The notes beneath the pieces are model-generated. The model was not told where the DNA came from. It ran no database searches and saw only the letters and a list, made by a program, of their open reading frames with translations. Made by a program: the position numbers and the translations under genes. A DNA stretch of 12,729 nucleotides from the NCBI GenBank assembly GCA_023396345.1, contig JAEWWO010000106.1:1-12729 (forward strand), read 5' to 3'. Each line of letters starts with the position of its first letter. The first letter of the stretch is position 1. The DNA comes from Bacteroidota bacterium (lineage in GTDB: Bacteria; Bacteroidota; Bacteroidia; Chitinophagales; Chitinophagaceae). This document shows positions 1 through 6,321 of this stretch, in pieces.

Positions 1-57
1 TCAAAGAAAAGAGAAAATGTAATCAAATACCTGCTCAATTACATCAAAGAAATTTAA
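1..57 (+). CDS. C-terminal tail of a probable plus-strand gene (partial)
   Basis: Reading from base 1 on the plus strand gives 18 sense codons and then TAA at 55-57. The tail is SKKRENVIKYLLNYIKEI, an amphipathic, helix-like end. The start lies outside the window, so the product cannot be named. If real, it converges with the minus-strand membrane protein and the two stop codons overlap (54-56 against 55-57). Of the other two plus frames, one stops at 20-22 and the other reads on without resembling a protein end. The evidence is only a short open frame with plausible composition, so this is tentative. Confidence 0.35.
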   Translation, partial: SKKRENVIKYLLNYIKEI

Positions 58-1184
58 TCCATCGCTTCTTCATCCATCTCCGATACAACTTCGCGTGGCG
101 GAGGTGGCTCTCCGATAGTAACTCCCAACACTTTACCCCAGGGTTGTAATTCAGGAACTCTGTCGAAAATGATTTTACAAACGGCTATAAATGGCACTGC
201 CAAGAACATACCGGAAACGCCCCAGATGGCGCCGCCCAGCAAAACAATTACAATGGTTACAAATGCATTCACATCAACCTGAAAAGATACAATACGAGGC
301 ACCAGAATATTATTATCAAAAAACTGAATAACACTGTAAGATACAATAATCAACAAGGGCGTTGTAAAGCCGCCTTCATTTGTAACTATTGACATTAATA
401 AAGGCAGAGCAATAGCAATTAAACCGCCAATGTAAGGTATTAAATTAAACACAGCTCCTATTATTCCTAATAAAACTGCGTACTTAACGCCCAGAATTAA
501 AAGCGCAGCAGAATTAAGTGCAGCAATAATAGCTGTTTCTATTAACAAGCCAACAATATAACCCTGAATAGCACCTTTTGTTTCACTTAATACATCTGCT
601 ACTTTATGCTCATTTTCATTATCGAAAACTTCATAAAAGAAATTTAAGAATAATGGTTTGTAATATAGCAAGAGAAAAATATAAATAGGAATTAATACAG
701 CCGAAGCAATAAATGACAAAACACCTCCTATAGCTTTGCCTGCATAATTTTTACTGCTTTCCATTAAAGAATCTATAAATTCTTTTTGCTGAAAGATAGG
801 TATATTAAAGGTTCGTCTTATCCATCTGTGAGTAGCATCAATCAGTTCATCAGCACGTTTACTAAATTCAGGAGCCATTTCTACAAACTGTCCAACCTGC
901 GAAATAATAAAGGTAATGATGGCAGAAAGTAAACCTACCGCAATAAGCAAAGCTAAAACAATAGCCACAATCTTATGAACACCTTTGCGCATCATCCAGT
1001 TTACCAACGGATTTAAAAGCACGCCTAGCAAAGCAGCAAATAATAAAGGAACTATAATTCCTCTTAGAATCAATAGTATGTAAAAGAATAAAAACAAACC
1101 AAGCATAACCATGGTTGCTCTTACATAAAAAGGATTTTTATCATCAGAATTACTTCTGCTGAACAACTTTTTAAAGACACTCAT
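54..1184 (-). CDS. AI-2E/PerM-family membrane transporter
   Basis: A 376-residue multi-pass membrane protein of the AI-2E transporter (PerM, formerly UPF0118) family. Hydrophobic segments lie at about 25-62, 70-98, 150-175, 205-265, 275-290 and 305-340. A soluble stretch at about 100-148 matches the loop these proteins carry after the second pair of helices. Family-typical motifs are GYIVGLLIE (208-216), FNLIPYIGG (246-254), DNNILVPRIV (290-299) and the glycine-rich GGAIWGVSGMFLAVPF (317-332). The charged, proline-rich tail (four prolines, then acidic) is cytoplasmic-looking. Length is normal. Members have been linked to autoinducer-2 export and to Na+/H+ exchange, so the substrate here is unknown. 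It follows the M20 amidohydrolase after 79 bp and may have its own promoter there. Confidence 0.88.
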   Translation of the reverse strand: MSVFKKLFSRSNSDDKNPFYVRATMVMLGLFLFFYILLILRGIIVPLLFAALLGVLLNPLVNWMMRKGVHKIVAIVLALLIAVGLLSAIITFIISQVGQFVEMAPEFSKRADELIDATHRWIRRTFNIPIFQQKEFIDSLMESSKNYAGKAIGGVLSFIASAVLIPIYIFLLLYYKPLFLNFFYEVFDNENEHKVADVLSETKGAIQGYIVGLLIETAIIAALNSAALLILGVKYAVLLGIIGAVFNLIPYIGGLIAIALPLLMSIVTNEGGFTTPLLIIVSYSVIQFFDNNILVPRIVSFQVDVNAFVTIVIVLLGGAIWGVSGMFLAVPFIAVCKIIFDRVPELQPWGKVLGVTIGEPPPPREVVSEMDEEAMD

Positions 1185-1212
1185 ATAAGGCTGTTTTTCA
1201 GTGAATTATTAA

Positions 1213-1243
1213 TAAAGTTAATTATTATTGAAATAACACCCAA
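1213..1243 (-). promoter_or_regulatory. candidate promoter of the AI-2E-family gene
   Basis: On the minus strand, TTG (1243-1241) is followed after 20 bases by TAACTTTA (1220-1213). This is close to the Bacteroidota pattern TTG-N17-23-TAnnTTTG, with A replacing the final G. The box ends 28 nt before the ATG. It sits in the 79-bp gap after the amidohydrolase, so the transporter could be transcribed alone. Confidence 0.4.
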
Positions 1244-1263
1244 CAATTTATTTGAATTGATTT

Positions 1264-2448
1264 TTACAATCTTATGTGCATTCCCAGCCAGGCCATCATG
1301 GCAGCGCCTAATTCTAAAGCATTTTCATCAATATCAAATTTTGGAGTATGCACATTGTGTATGATGTTTTGCTGTTCATTTCTGGTGCCTAATCTAAAAA
1401 AGCATCCCGGAATTTCCTGCGTATAAAAGCCGAAATCTTCAGCACCCATGCGCATTTCCGTTTCTTCAATATTCTCTTCACCCATCAACTCTTTAGCTAA
1501 TTTTACTGCTTGTTGCGTAAGAGCTGCATCATTATCTACGCATGGATAACCTACGTCAATATGTACTTTCACTTCCGCACCAAGAGACTCAACCAATCCC
1601 GTTGCATGTTTGCGGATAATATCATGTGCCTTAAAACGCCACTCTTCATCCATTGCTCTGAAAGTGCCTTTCAGCTTCACTTCCGAAGGAATTACATTGG
1701 TAGTATGTCCACCCTGAAAAGAACAGATAGACAAAACCGACGGAGAAAAAGGATTACAGTTTCTGCTGATAATCTGTTGCAGGCTCACAATCAATTGAGA
1801 TGCTATTAAAATAGTATCCTGCGTGGTATGAGGTGCGGCAGCATGTCCGCCTTTACCTTTTATATCAAAGAAAATTTCATCAGCACTTGCCATTGCCCTT
1901 CCTTCCCTGAAACTGAATTTCCCTACCTCGAGCAAAGGGTTTACATGCAATGCCAGTATAGCCTTAGTTGCAGGATTTTGCAACACACCTTCCTTAATCA
2001 TCAAACTTGCGCCGCCCGGATTGCGCTCTTCTCCTAACTGAAAAATCAGTTTAATGGTTCCCTCCCACTCTTCCTTAGTATCATTCAAAATTTTTGCAGC
2101 ACCCAATAAACAGGTGGTATGCACATCATGACCACAGGCATGCATTACCCCTGCATTTTTTGATTTATATTCTACTTCATTTTCTTCTGTAATCGGCAGA
2201 GCATCTATATCTCCGCGCAAAGCTACTACTCTGCTTTCAGGATTTTTACCTTTTATAATTCCTACAACGCCCGTCTGTGCCAGCACCTGAAAAGGAATAT
2301 GGAGTTCAGATAATTTTTTTTGAATAAAAGTAGATGTCTCAAACTCCTGATAGCTAAGTTCGGGATGTGCATGCAGATGTCTTCGTATATCGGTTAACTC
2401 TTGTTTGTAACCGCTTGCAAGCTCTTGTATACGTTGTTTTGAAAGCAT
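1264..2448 (-). CDS. M20-family metallo-amidohydrolase (N-acyl amino acid / hippurate hydrolase type)
   Basis: A 394-residue zinc-dependent hydrolase of the M20D type, which cleaves N-acyl or N-carboxybenzoyl amides of amino acids (hippuricase, N-acyl-L-amino acid amidohydrolase, IAA-amino acid hydrolase relatives). The N-terminal RRHLHAHPELS (22-32) is typical. The expected metal ligands are present: C105 and H107 in HACGHDVHT, E140/E141 in FQLGEE, H168 in ALHVNP and H367 in HTPKFDIDE. The dimerisation domain begins near KGKGGHAAAPH (197-207), and GAEDFG (335-340) is also conserved. No signal peptide is visible, so it is probably cytoplasmic. It starts 27 bp after deoC on the same strand and is probably cotranscribed with it. 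The exact substrate cannot be read from the sequence. Confidence 0.9.
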   Translation of the reverse strand: MLSKQRIQELASGYKQELTDIRRHLHAHPELSYQEFETSTFIQKKLSELHIPFQVLAQTGVVGIIKGKNPESRVVALRGDIDALPITEENEVEYKSKNAGVMHACGHDVHTTCLLGAAKILNDTKEEWEGTIKLIFQLGEERNPGGASLMIKEGVLQNPATKAILALHVNPLLEVGKFSFREGRAMASADEIFFDIKGKGGHAAAPHTTQDTILIASQLIVSLQQIISRNCNPFSPSVLSICSFQGGHTTNVIPSEVKLKGTFRAMDEEWRFKAHDIIRKHATGLVESLGAEVKVHIDVGYPCVDNDAALTQQAVKLAKELMGEENIEETEMRMGAEDFGFYTQEIPGCFFRLGTRNEQQNIIHNVHTPKFDIDENALELGAAMMAWLGMHIRL

Positions 2449-2475
2449 AATGATTTTGCAGAAATGTTTTACAAA

Positions 2476-3144
2476 TTAATAATCAGCAGAAGAAGTTTGT
2501 CCGTTTACAATTGCCACACCCGCACTGCAACCCAGTCTTGTTGCACCGGCATCAATCAGTTCCTTCGCAAACTGATAATCTCTTATTCCACCCGAAGCCT
2601 TTATTTGTACGGCTTCCGGCAGATGTTTCCTGAACAGTTTTACAGCATGTACAGATGCTCCTTTTTCTGCATAACCAGTAGAAGTTTTAAGATAATCAAT
2701 TCCTGCTGCACCATAAAGATCGCAGCATTTAATAATTTCGTCGTCAGTAAGTACACCGCTCTCAATAATTATTTTAATAGTTTTTCCTTTCTCTTTTATA
2801 ACGGGAAACAAATGATTGATTTCATTGGCAAGATACAGCCAGTCGTTATTTTTTAATGTTATTAAATTAATAACAATATCCAGTTCATCAACACCATCTA
2901 CTATAGCCAGTAAAGTCTCTGCCAGCTTAGCTTCTACAGCAGAATAGCCAAAAGGAAATCCAATAACAGTTGCTACTTTCACATCACTGCCATCCAGCAA
3001 TTCTTTTGATTTTTTGATAAATGGAGGAGGTACACAAACTGCAGCAAAACCATATTGTTTAGCTTCTTCGCATAATTTTTCTATATCTGCAATAGTGGTT
3101 GTTGGTTTTAAAATTGTGTGATCGATATATTTATTTACCTGCAT
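2476..3144 (-). CDS. deoC: deoxyribose-phosphate aldolase
   Basis: A 222-residue class I aldolase (DERA) that splits 2-deoxyribose 5-phosphate into acetaldehyde and glyceraldehyde 3-phosphate, the last step of deoxynucleoside breakdown. DHTILKP (8-14) opens the barrel. D89 lies in DELDIVIN, the Schiff-base lysine is K153 in YLKTSTGY, and the second active-site lysine is K182 in KASGGIR. The phosphate-binding GATRLGCSAG (200-209) is intact. Length matches the short bacterial DERA form. It precedes the M20 amidohydrolase with a 27-bp gap. Its upstream region holds the 8-bp repeat array, which starts 11 bp before the ATG. A NupG-type nucleoside permease at 6322-7698 would feed the same pathway. 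Confidence 0.95.
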   Translation of the reverse strand: MQVNKYIDHTILKPTTTIADIEKLCEEAKQYGFAAVCVPPPFIKKSKELLDGSDVKVATVIGFPFGYSAVEAKLAETLLAIVDGVDELDIVINLITLKNNDWLYLANEINHLFPVIKEKGKTIKIIIESGVLTDDEIIKCCDLYGAAGIDYLKTSTGYAEKGASVHAVKLFRKHLPEAVQIKASGGIRDYQFAKELIDAGATRLGCSAGVAIVNGQTSSADY

Positions 3145-3155
3145 TATTTATTGAA

Positions 3156-3275
3156 TTATATTGTTTTAAAGTTATGATGTTATCAAGTTGACGAGTTATG
3201 TTGTTATGTTGTTATGAAGTTATATTGTTACGAAGTTATGTTGTTATGAAGTTATCTTGTTACGAAGTTACAGAG
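3156..3275. repeat. tandem array of fifteen 8-bp units, consensus TTATGWWG
   Basis: The whole 120 bp divides into 15 consecutive 8-bp units without a gap. All units begin with TT and end with G, and 13 of 15 have A at position 3. Units tend to alternate between a TTG and an AAG ending. A higher-order repeat is visible: four units at 3204-3235 recur at 3236-3267 with one difference in 32 bases. Read on the minus strand, in the direction of the flanking genes, the array has 26 C and 6 G. It fills nearly the whole spacer between the yciH stop (3279) and the deoC start (3144). No hairpin terminator is seen there. Confidence 0.9.
3167..3174 (-). promoter_or_regulatory. candidate -7 box of deoC
   Basis: TAACTTTA on the minus strand ends 22 nt before the deoC ATG. 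It differs from TAnnTTTG only in the last base and is the same octamer found before the AI-2E-family gene and the SDR gene. No TTG lies at the right distance upstream. The box is built from units 2-3 of the 8-bp array, so it could be a by-product of the repeat. Confidence 0.25.
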
Positions 3276-3278
3276 TTG

Positions 3279-3620
3279 TCAGCCGCCCGCTTTTTTCGAT
3301 TGTCTGTAACCCTTTGCCAGTAACCAGTTCAGCACTTTATCCCTCTGATCTCCCTGTATAATAATTTCACCATCCTTTACACTGCCACCGGTGCCGCAAT
3401 GATTTTTTAATTGTTTGCCCAGCTCCTTCATATCATCTTCTGAACCTGAAAAATCAGTAATCACCGTAGCCGCTTTACCGCCGCGATGCTTGGTTTCGAG
3501 CCAAATTCTGAGTTTTTGCTTTTCGGGAGAAGGTGTTTCAATTACTCCATCATCTTCATAAGGTTTAAAATCAGGATCCGTACTGTAAACAAACGGACTG
3601 TTTGTTTTATTTTTTTTCAT
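3279..3620 (-). CDS. yciH: YciH/SUI1-family translation initiation factor-like protein
   Basis: A 113-residue protein whose residues 38-105 form a SUI1 (eIF1-like) domain: LRIWLETKHRGGKAATVI, then FSGSEDDMKELGKQLKNHCG, GTGGSVKDGEIIIQGD and a helix ending in LLAKGY. Bacterial YciH proteins resemble eukaryotic eIF1. In E. coli YciH has been linked to start-site discrimination and translation under stress, so a ribosome-associated role is inferred here. The first 35 residues are low-complexity and polar, as is common in bacterial members, and the tail is basic (RQSKKAGG). The gene starts 2 bp after the nadC stop, so the two are almost certainly cotranscribed. The early codons lie in an A-rich stretch (ATG AAA AAA AAT AAA). 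Confidence 0.88.
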   Translation of the reverse strand: MKKNKTNSPFVYSTDPDFKPYEDDGVIETPSPEKQKLRIWLETKHRGGKAATVITDFSGSEDDMKELGKQLKNHCGTGGSVKDGEIIIQGDQRDKVLNWLLAKGYRQSKKAGG

Positions 3621-3622
3621 AA

Positions 3623-4477
3623 TTAATCTAATTGAGCTTTTAAACTAAGGTCGAGGCTTTTAGCCTGATGAATTAATCCTCCTACACTTACAAAATCAAC
3701 TCCTGTAGCAGCATAGCTTTCAACAGTTTCAAGATTAATGCCGCCGCTGGCTTCTGTTTCAAATTCTTTATTGATAAGTTTTAAAGCTTCTGTAATTTTT
3801 TCAGGAGAAAAATTATCCAGCATAATTCGAAAAACTTTTCCTTTACCAATTTCCACTACTTTTTGAACATCTACCAGATTTCTTGTTTCCACTTCAATTT
3901 TTATATCCAGATTTTTTTGCTGCACATAGTCAAAAGCCTTATTAATAGCCGGCTCCAGCCCTCCGCAGAAGTCAATATGGTTGTCTTTCAGCATAATCAT
4001 ATCAAACAAACCAAACCGATGATTAATGCCGCCACCTATACGTACTGCTTCTTTTTCAAGCAAACGAAAATTGGGCGTGGTTTTTCTTGTATCCAATACT
4101 TTGGTATGATAATTTTTAAGCTTTTCTGTATACTGCCTGGTTAATGTAGCAATGCCGCTCATGCGCTGCATACAGTTCAGCGTAACGCGCTCGCAGCTAA
4201 GAATAGTCTGCATTTTAGCTTCTACCTCAAAAGCGGTATCGCCATTTTTCATTTCTTCTCCATCCTGCTTAAATATTTCAAATTTAGCATCGGGTTCAGT
4301 CATACGAAAAATTTCCTGAGCCACTTCTACTCCTGCCAAAACCCCGTCCTGCTTTATTTTCAGCACTGCCTTTCCTTTTTTATCTGCGGGTATGCAGCTC
4401 AATGTACTGTGATCTCCCGAGCCTATATCTTCTTTTAAAGCTTCTGTAATCAGGTGTTGCAACATATCTTTATCCAT
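3623..4477 (-). CDS. nadC: nicotinate-nucleotide pyrophosphorylase (carboxylating), quinolinate phosphoribosyltransferase
   Basis: A 284-residue enzyme that joins quinolinate to PRPP, giving nicotinate mononucleotide, CO2 and pyrophosphate in de novo NAD synthesis. The N-terminal EDIGSGDHST (16-25) is the family signature. ERVTLNCMQRMSGIAT (96-111) follows, then DTRKTTP (129-135), GGGINHRFGLFD (148-159) and KDNH with K164, the substrate- and phosphate-binding parts of the barrel. EVET (195-198), MLDNFSP (219-225), EASGGI (242-247) and SVGGLIH (264-270) complete the PRPP site. Length is normal and no key residue is missing. It leads the nadC-yciH unit and is divergent from ung across 116 bp that hold a -7 box for each gene and a 12-bp palindrome. 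No nadA or nadB is present in the window. Confidence 0.96.
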   Translation of the reverse strand: MDKDMLQHLITEALKEDIGSGDHSTLSCIPADKKGKAVLKIKQDGVLAGVEVAQEIFRMTEPDAKFEIFKQDGEEMKNGDTAFEVEAKMQTILSCERVTLNCMQRMSGIATLTRQYTEKLKNYHTKVLDTRKTTPNFRLLEKEAVRIGGGINHRFGLFDMIMLKDNHIDFCGGLEPAINKAFDYVQQKNLDIKIEVETRNLVDVQKVVEIGKGKVFRIMLDNFSPEKITEALKLINKEFETEASGGINLETVESYAATGVDFVSVGGLIHQAKSLDLSLKAQLD

Positions 4478-4493
4478 AATAATTATATTTGTT

Positions 4494-4501
4494 CAAATGT
4501 A
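4494..4501 (-). promoter_or_regulatory. -7 promoter box of nadC
   Basis: TACATTTG on the minus strand is an exact match to TAnnTTTG and ends 16 nt before the nadC ATG, giving a short leader. No TTG is found 17-23 bases upstream, so the -33 element is weak or absent. The identical octamer precedes the flippase-like gene at 9258-9265. Confidence 0.6.
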
Positions 4502-4506
4502 AAATA

Positions 4507-4518
4507 AATCCGCGGATT
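4507..4518. promoter_or_regulatory. 12-bp perfect palindrome AATCCGCGGATT, candidate operator
   Basis: The 12 bases read identically on both strands, with an all-GC hexamer core (CCGCGG) in otherwise very AT-rich DNA. The palindrome begins 5 bp upstream of the nadC -7 box, inside the -33 to -7 spacer, where a bound repressor would block the promoter. It is about 64 bp from the ung box. The binding protein is unknown. Confidence 0.35.
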
Positions 4519-4581
4519 AATAAATGATTTCCTGAGGTGGATGGATTTTATTATAAATTTTATTCAAAAAGATATATAGAT

Positions 4582-4589
4582 TATTTTTG
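4582..4589 (+). promoter_or_regulatory. -7 promoter box of ung, predicting a leaderless mRNA
   Basis: TATTTTTG is an exact match to TAnnTTTG and is separated by only 4 nt from the ATG at 4594. Since the box is centred about 7 bases before transcription starts, the mRNA should begin at or next to the A of ATG. The same octamer and the same 4-nt spacing occur before the DUF2400 gene. No TTG is seen at -33. Confidence 0.5.
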
Positions 4590-4593
4590 TTGT

Positions 4594-5268
4594 ATGGATG
4601 TAAAAATTGAAGCAAGCTGGAAAGAGGCTTTACAAGAAGAATTTGAAAAACCATATTTTGAAAATATTGTTCAGTTTCTGAAAACAGAAAAGCAAAGCAA
4701 TAAAACTATCTTTCCTCCGGGAAGCCTTATTTTCAATGCTTTTGAGCAAACCCCTTTTGATAAAGTAAAAGTTGTTTTACTTGGTCAGGACCCTTATCAC
4801 AATTATGGTCAGGCGCATGGACTTTGCTTTTCCGTTCCGCAGGGCATTGCTTTTCCGCCTTCTCTGCAAAATATTTTCAAGGAGATTAAAGAAGATACCG
4901 GCATATCCATACCCGCAAAAGGTGATTTGACAAGCTGGGCAAAGCAGGGTGTATTGTTGTTGAACGCATCATTAACTGTAAGAGCACATGAAGCCAACAG
5001 TCACGCTAAAATTGGGTGGACTGATTTCACCGATGCAGTAATAAAAAAATTGTCTGACGAAAAACAAGGTATTGTTTTTTTGCTATGGGGCAGGTTTGCA
5101 CAAAACAAACACATACTGATTGACGGAACAAAACATCATATTTTAACTGCCGCTCATCCATCTCCTTTGAGTGCGTATAACGGATTTTTCGGATGTAAAC
5201 ATTTCAGCAAAACAAACGAGCTGCTTGCATCGCAGGGCAAAGAACCCATTAACTGGAAAATTGATTAA
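4594..5268 (+). CDS. ung: uracil-DNA glycosylase, family 1
   Basis: A 224-residue base-excision repair enzyme that removes uracil from DNA. The water-activating loop GQDPYH (64-69, catalytic D66) is intact. So are the uracil-binding LLLNASLTV (121-129, N124) and the leucine-loop motif HPSPLS (188-193, catalytic H188). FPPSLQNIFKEI (87-98) and LLWGRFAQNK (163-172) are also typical. I chose the ATG at 4594. An in-frame GTG at 4537 would add 19 aromatic-rich residues unlike the family and would place the TATTTTTG promoter box inside the gene. From 4594 the length matches known Ung proteins. The plsC-like gene starts 4 bp after the stop, so the two are probably cotranscribed. nadC is divergent. 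Confidence 0.96.
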   Translation: MDVKIEASWKEALQEEFEKPYFENIVQFLKTEKQSNKTIFPPGSLIFNAFEQTPFDKVKVVLLGQDPYHNYGQAHGLCFSVPQGIAFPPSLQNIFKEIKEDTGISIPAKGDLTSWAKQGVLLLNASLTVRAHEANSHAKIGWTDFTDAVIKKLSDEKQGIVFLLWGRFAQNKHILIDGTKHHILTAAHPSPLSAYNGFFGCKHFSKTNELLASQGKEPINWKID

Positions 5269-5272
5269 CAGA

Positions 5273-6010
5273 ATGAAGAAAATTTTTACAACAATATGGG
5301 CTGTGTGGGGAGCCATTTGGTTTTTAATTACCATCATCATTGAAATTATTTTTTTAATTCCGGGCTTTCTGATGAAAGATCCCGCATCTACCCGATGGTT
5401 TCATAAAACATCCAGAATATGGATGAATTTTTTCTTAGGCGGTGTTGGTTGCCCCGTAACAGTGAAAGGAGAAGAACATTTTAAAGAAGGTAAAAATTAT
5501 ATTGTTGTGGCTAATCATAATAGTTTTTTTGACATATTTGCCATTACGCCTTATCTGCCGAATGCGAATAAATCTATTGCCAAATCATCTCTTGCCAAAA
5601 TACCTGTATTTAATTGGGTATATTCGCAGGGAACTGTATTGGTTGACAGGAACAATGCTGCCAGCAGAACAGATAGTTTTGCTGCAATGAAGGAAGTACT
5701 TGAAAACCTGAAACTGGATATGGTAGTATACCCTGAAGGTACAAGAAACAAGACCGACAAACCCCTGAAAGAGTTTTACAACGGGGCTTTCAGACTTGCA
5801 GCGGATACTAAGAAGCCTATCATTCCTGTTGTGATTTTTAATACCAGAAAAATTTTACCTTCCGGAAGATTTGCACTGGAACCACACAGAATTTATCTTG
5901 AAATTTTACCCGAAATCCCTGTAGAAAATAAAAATCACAAGCAACTAAAAGAAGAAGCTTTTGAAAAAATGTGGAATTGCTATGAAGTAAATGAAAAGAA
6001 ATATGCCTGA
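5273..6010 (+). CDS. plsC: 1-acyl-sn-glycerol-3-phosphate acyltransferase (lysophosphatidate acyltransferase)
   Basis: A 245-residue membrane-bound acyltransferase of the PlsC family, which acylates lysophosphatidic acid to phosphatidic acid in phospholipid synthesis. A hydrophobic segment at about 7-32 anchors it. Motif I is NHNSFFD (81-87, H82 and D87 of the HX4D dyad). Motif II is in TVLVDRNN (121-128), motif III is YPEGTR (153-158) followed by FYNGAF (168-173), and motif IV is IIPVVIF (183-189). The open frame extends upstream to 5171, but that would overlap ung by about 100 bp and add residues unlike the family. The ATG at 5273 lies 4 bp after the ung stop and gives the usual length. It ends 5 bp from the convergent GNAT gene. 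Acylation of a different lysolipid cannot be excluded. Confidence 0.9.
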   Translation: MKKIFTTIWAVWGAIWFLITIIIEIIFLIPGFLMKDPASTRWFHKTSRIWMNFFLGGVGCPVTVKGEEHFKEGKNYIVVANHNSFFDIFAITPYLPNANKSIAKSSLAKIPVFNWVYSQGTVLVDRNNAASRTDSFAAMKEVLENLKLDMVVYPEGTRNKTDKPLKEFYNGAFRLAADTKKPIIPVVIFNTRKILPSGRFALEPHRIYLEILPEIPVENKNHKQLKEEAFEKMWNCYEVNEKKYA

Positions 6011-6015
6011 TAAAT

Positions 6016-6029
6016 TTATTGCGCAATAA
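6016..6029. repeat. 14-bp perfect palindrome at convergent gene ends
   Basis: TTATTGCGCAATAA reads the same on both strands. It begins with the reverse complement of the GNAT stop codon and lies 5 bp after the plsC stop. As RNA it has no loop and no long U-tract, so it is at best a weak bidirectional terminator. It may simply reflect the coding sequence IIAQ-stop. Confidence 0.3.
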
Positions 6030-6303
6030 TATCTTTCATCTCTTCTTTACCTTCCAGTATAGCCTTGGCAAACTTACAAACGGGCTTTATTTTCAGATCT
6101 TTCTCTCTCGCAAAATCAACAACAGCTTCAATCAGTTTTGAGCCGATACCTTCTCCTTCTCTGTCCTGATCTACTTCGGTATGATCTATTTCCAGTACTG
6201 TATCATCTGTCCACTGATATGTTACCGTGCCAATAATATCACCATTTTCCACAGCTCTGAACCAGCCATTGATTCCGGGATTATCTTTTTGAATAATTTC
6301 CAT
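6016..6303 (-). CDS. small GNAT-family N-acetyltransferase (YjdJ-like)
   Basis: A 95-residue single-domain protein of the small GNAT group (COG2388, YjdJ-like). LEIDHTEVD (37-45) is the central strand with the conserved HTEV. DREGEGIGSKL (47-57) is the acetyl-CoA pyrophosphate-binding motif A (R/Q-x-x-G-x-G/A). The helix LIEAVVDFAREKDLKIKPVC (57-76) leads to the typical C-terminal cysteine region. Length is normal for this minimal group, whose substrates are largely unknown. It starts 18 bp after the nucleoside permease stop, so it is likely the last gene of that transcription unit, and it converges with plsC. Confidence 0.85.
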   Translation of the reverse strand: MEIIQKDNPGINGWFRAVENGDIIGTVTYQWTDDTVLEIDHTEVDQDREGEGIGSKLIEAVVDFAREKDLKIKPVCKFAKAILEGKEEMKDIIAQ

Positions 6304-6321
6304 AATAAATATTTTTTTAGT

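Noticed and set aside
1510..2037. Plus-strand open frames of 99 and 69 codons inside the M20 gene
   Set aside because: They lie antisense to a gene with intact catalytic motifs and their products look like no protein family; they are shadows.
2464..2856. 130-codon plus-strand open frame opposite deoC
   Set aside because: It is antisense to a complete, motif-verified deoC, and its Cys- and Ser-rich product has no recognisable domain.
3156..3275. CRISPR array
   Set aside because: The units are contiguous 8-mers with no spacers, far shorter than CRISPR repeats, and no cas gene is present.
4537..4593. Extended GTG start for ung, 19 codons upstream
   Set aside because: The extra residues are aromatic-rich and absent from the family, and the exact promoter box TATTTTTG would fall inside the coding region.
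5171..5272. Upstream extension of the plsC-like frame into ung
   Set aside because: It overlaps the conserved 3' end of ung out of frame, and the ATG at 5273, 4 bp after the ung stop, gives the normal length.
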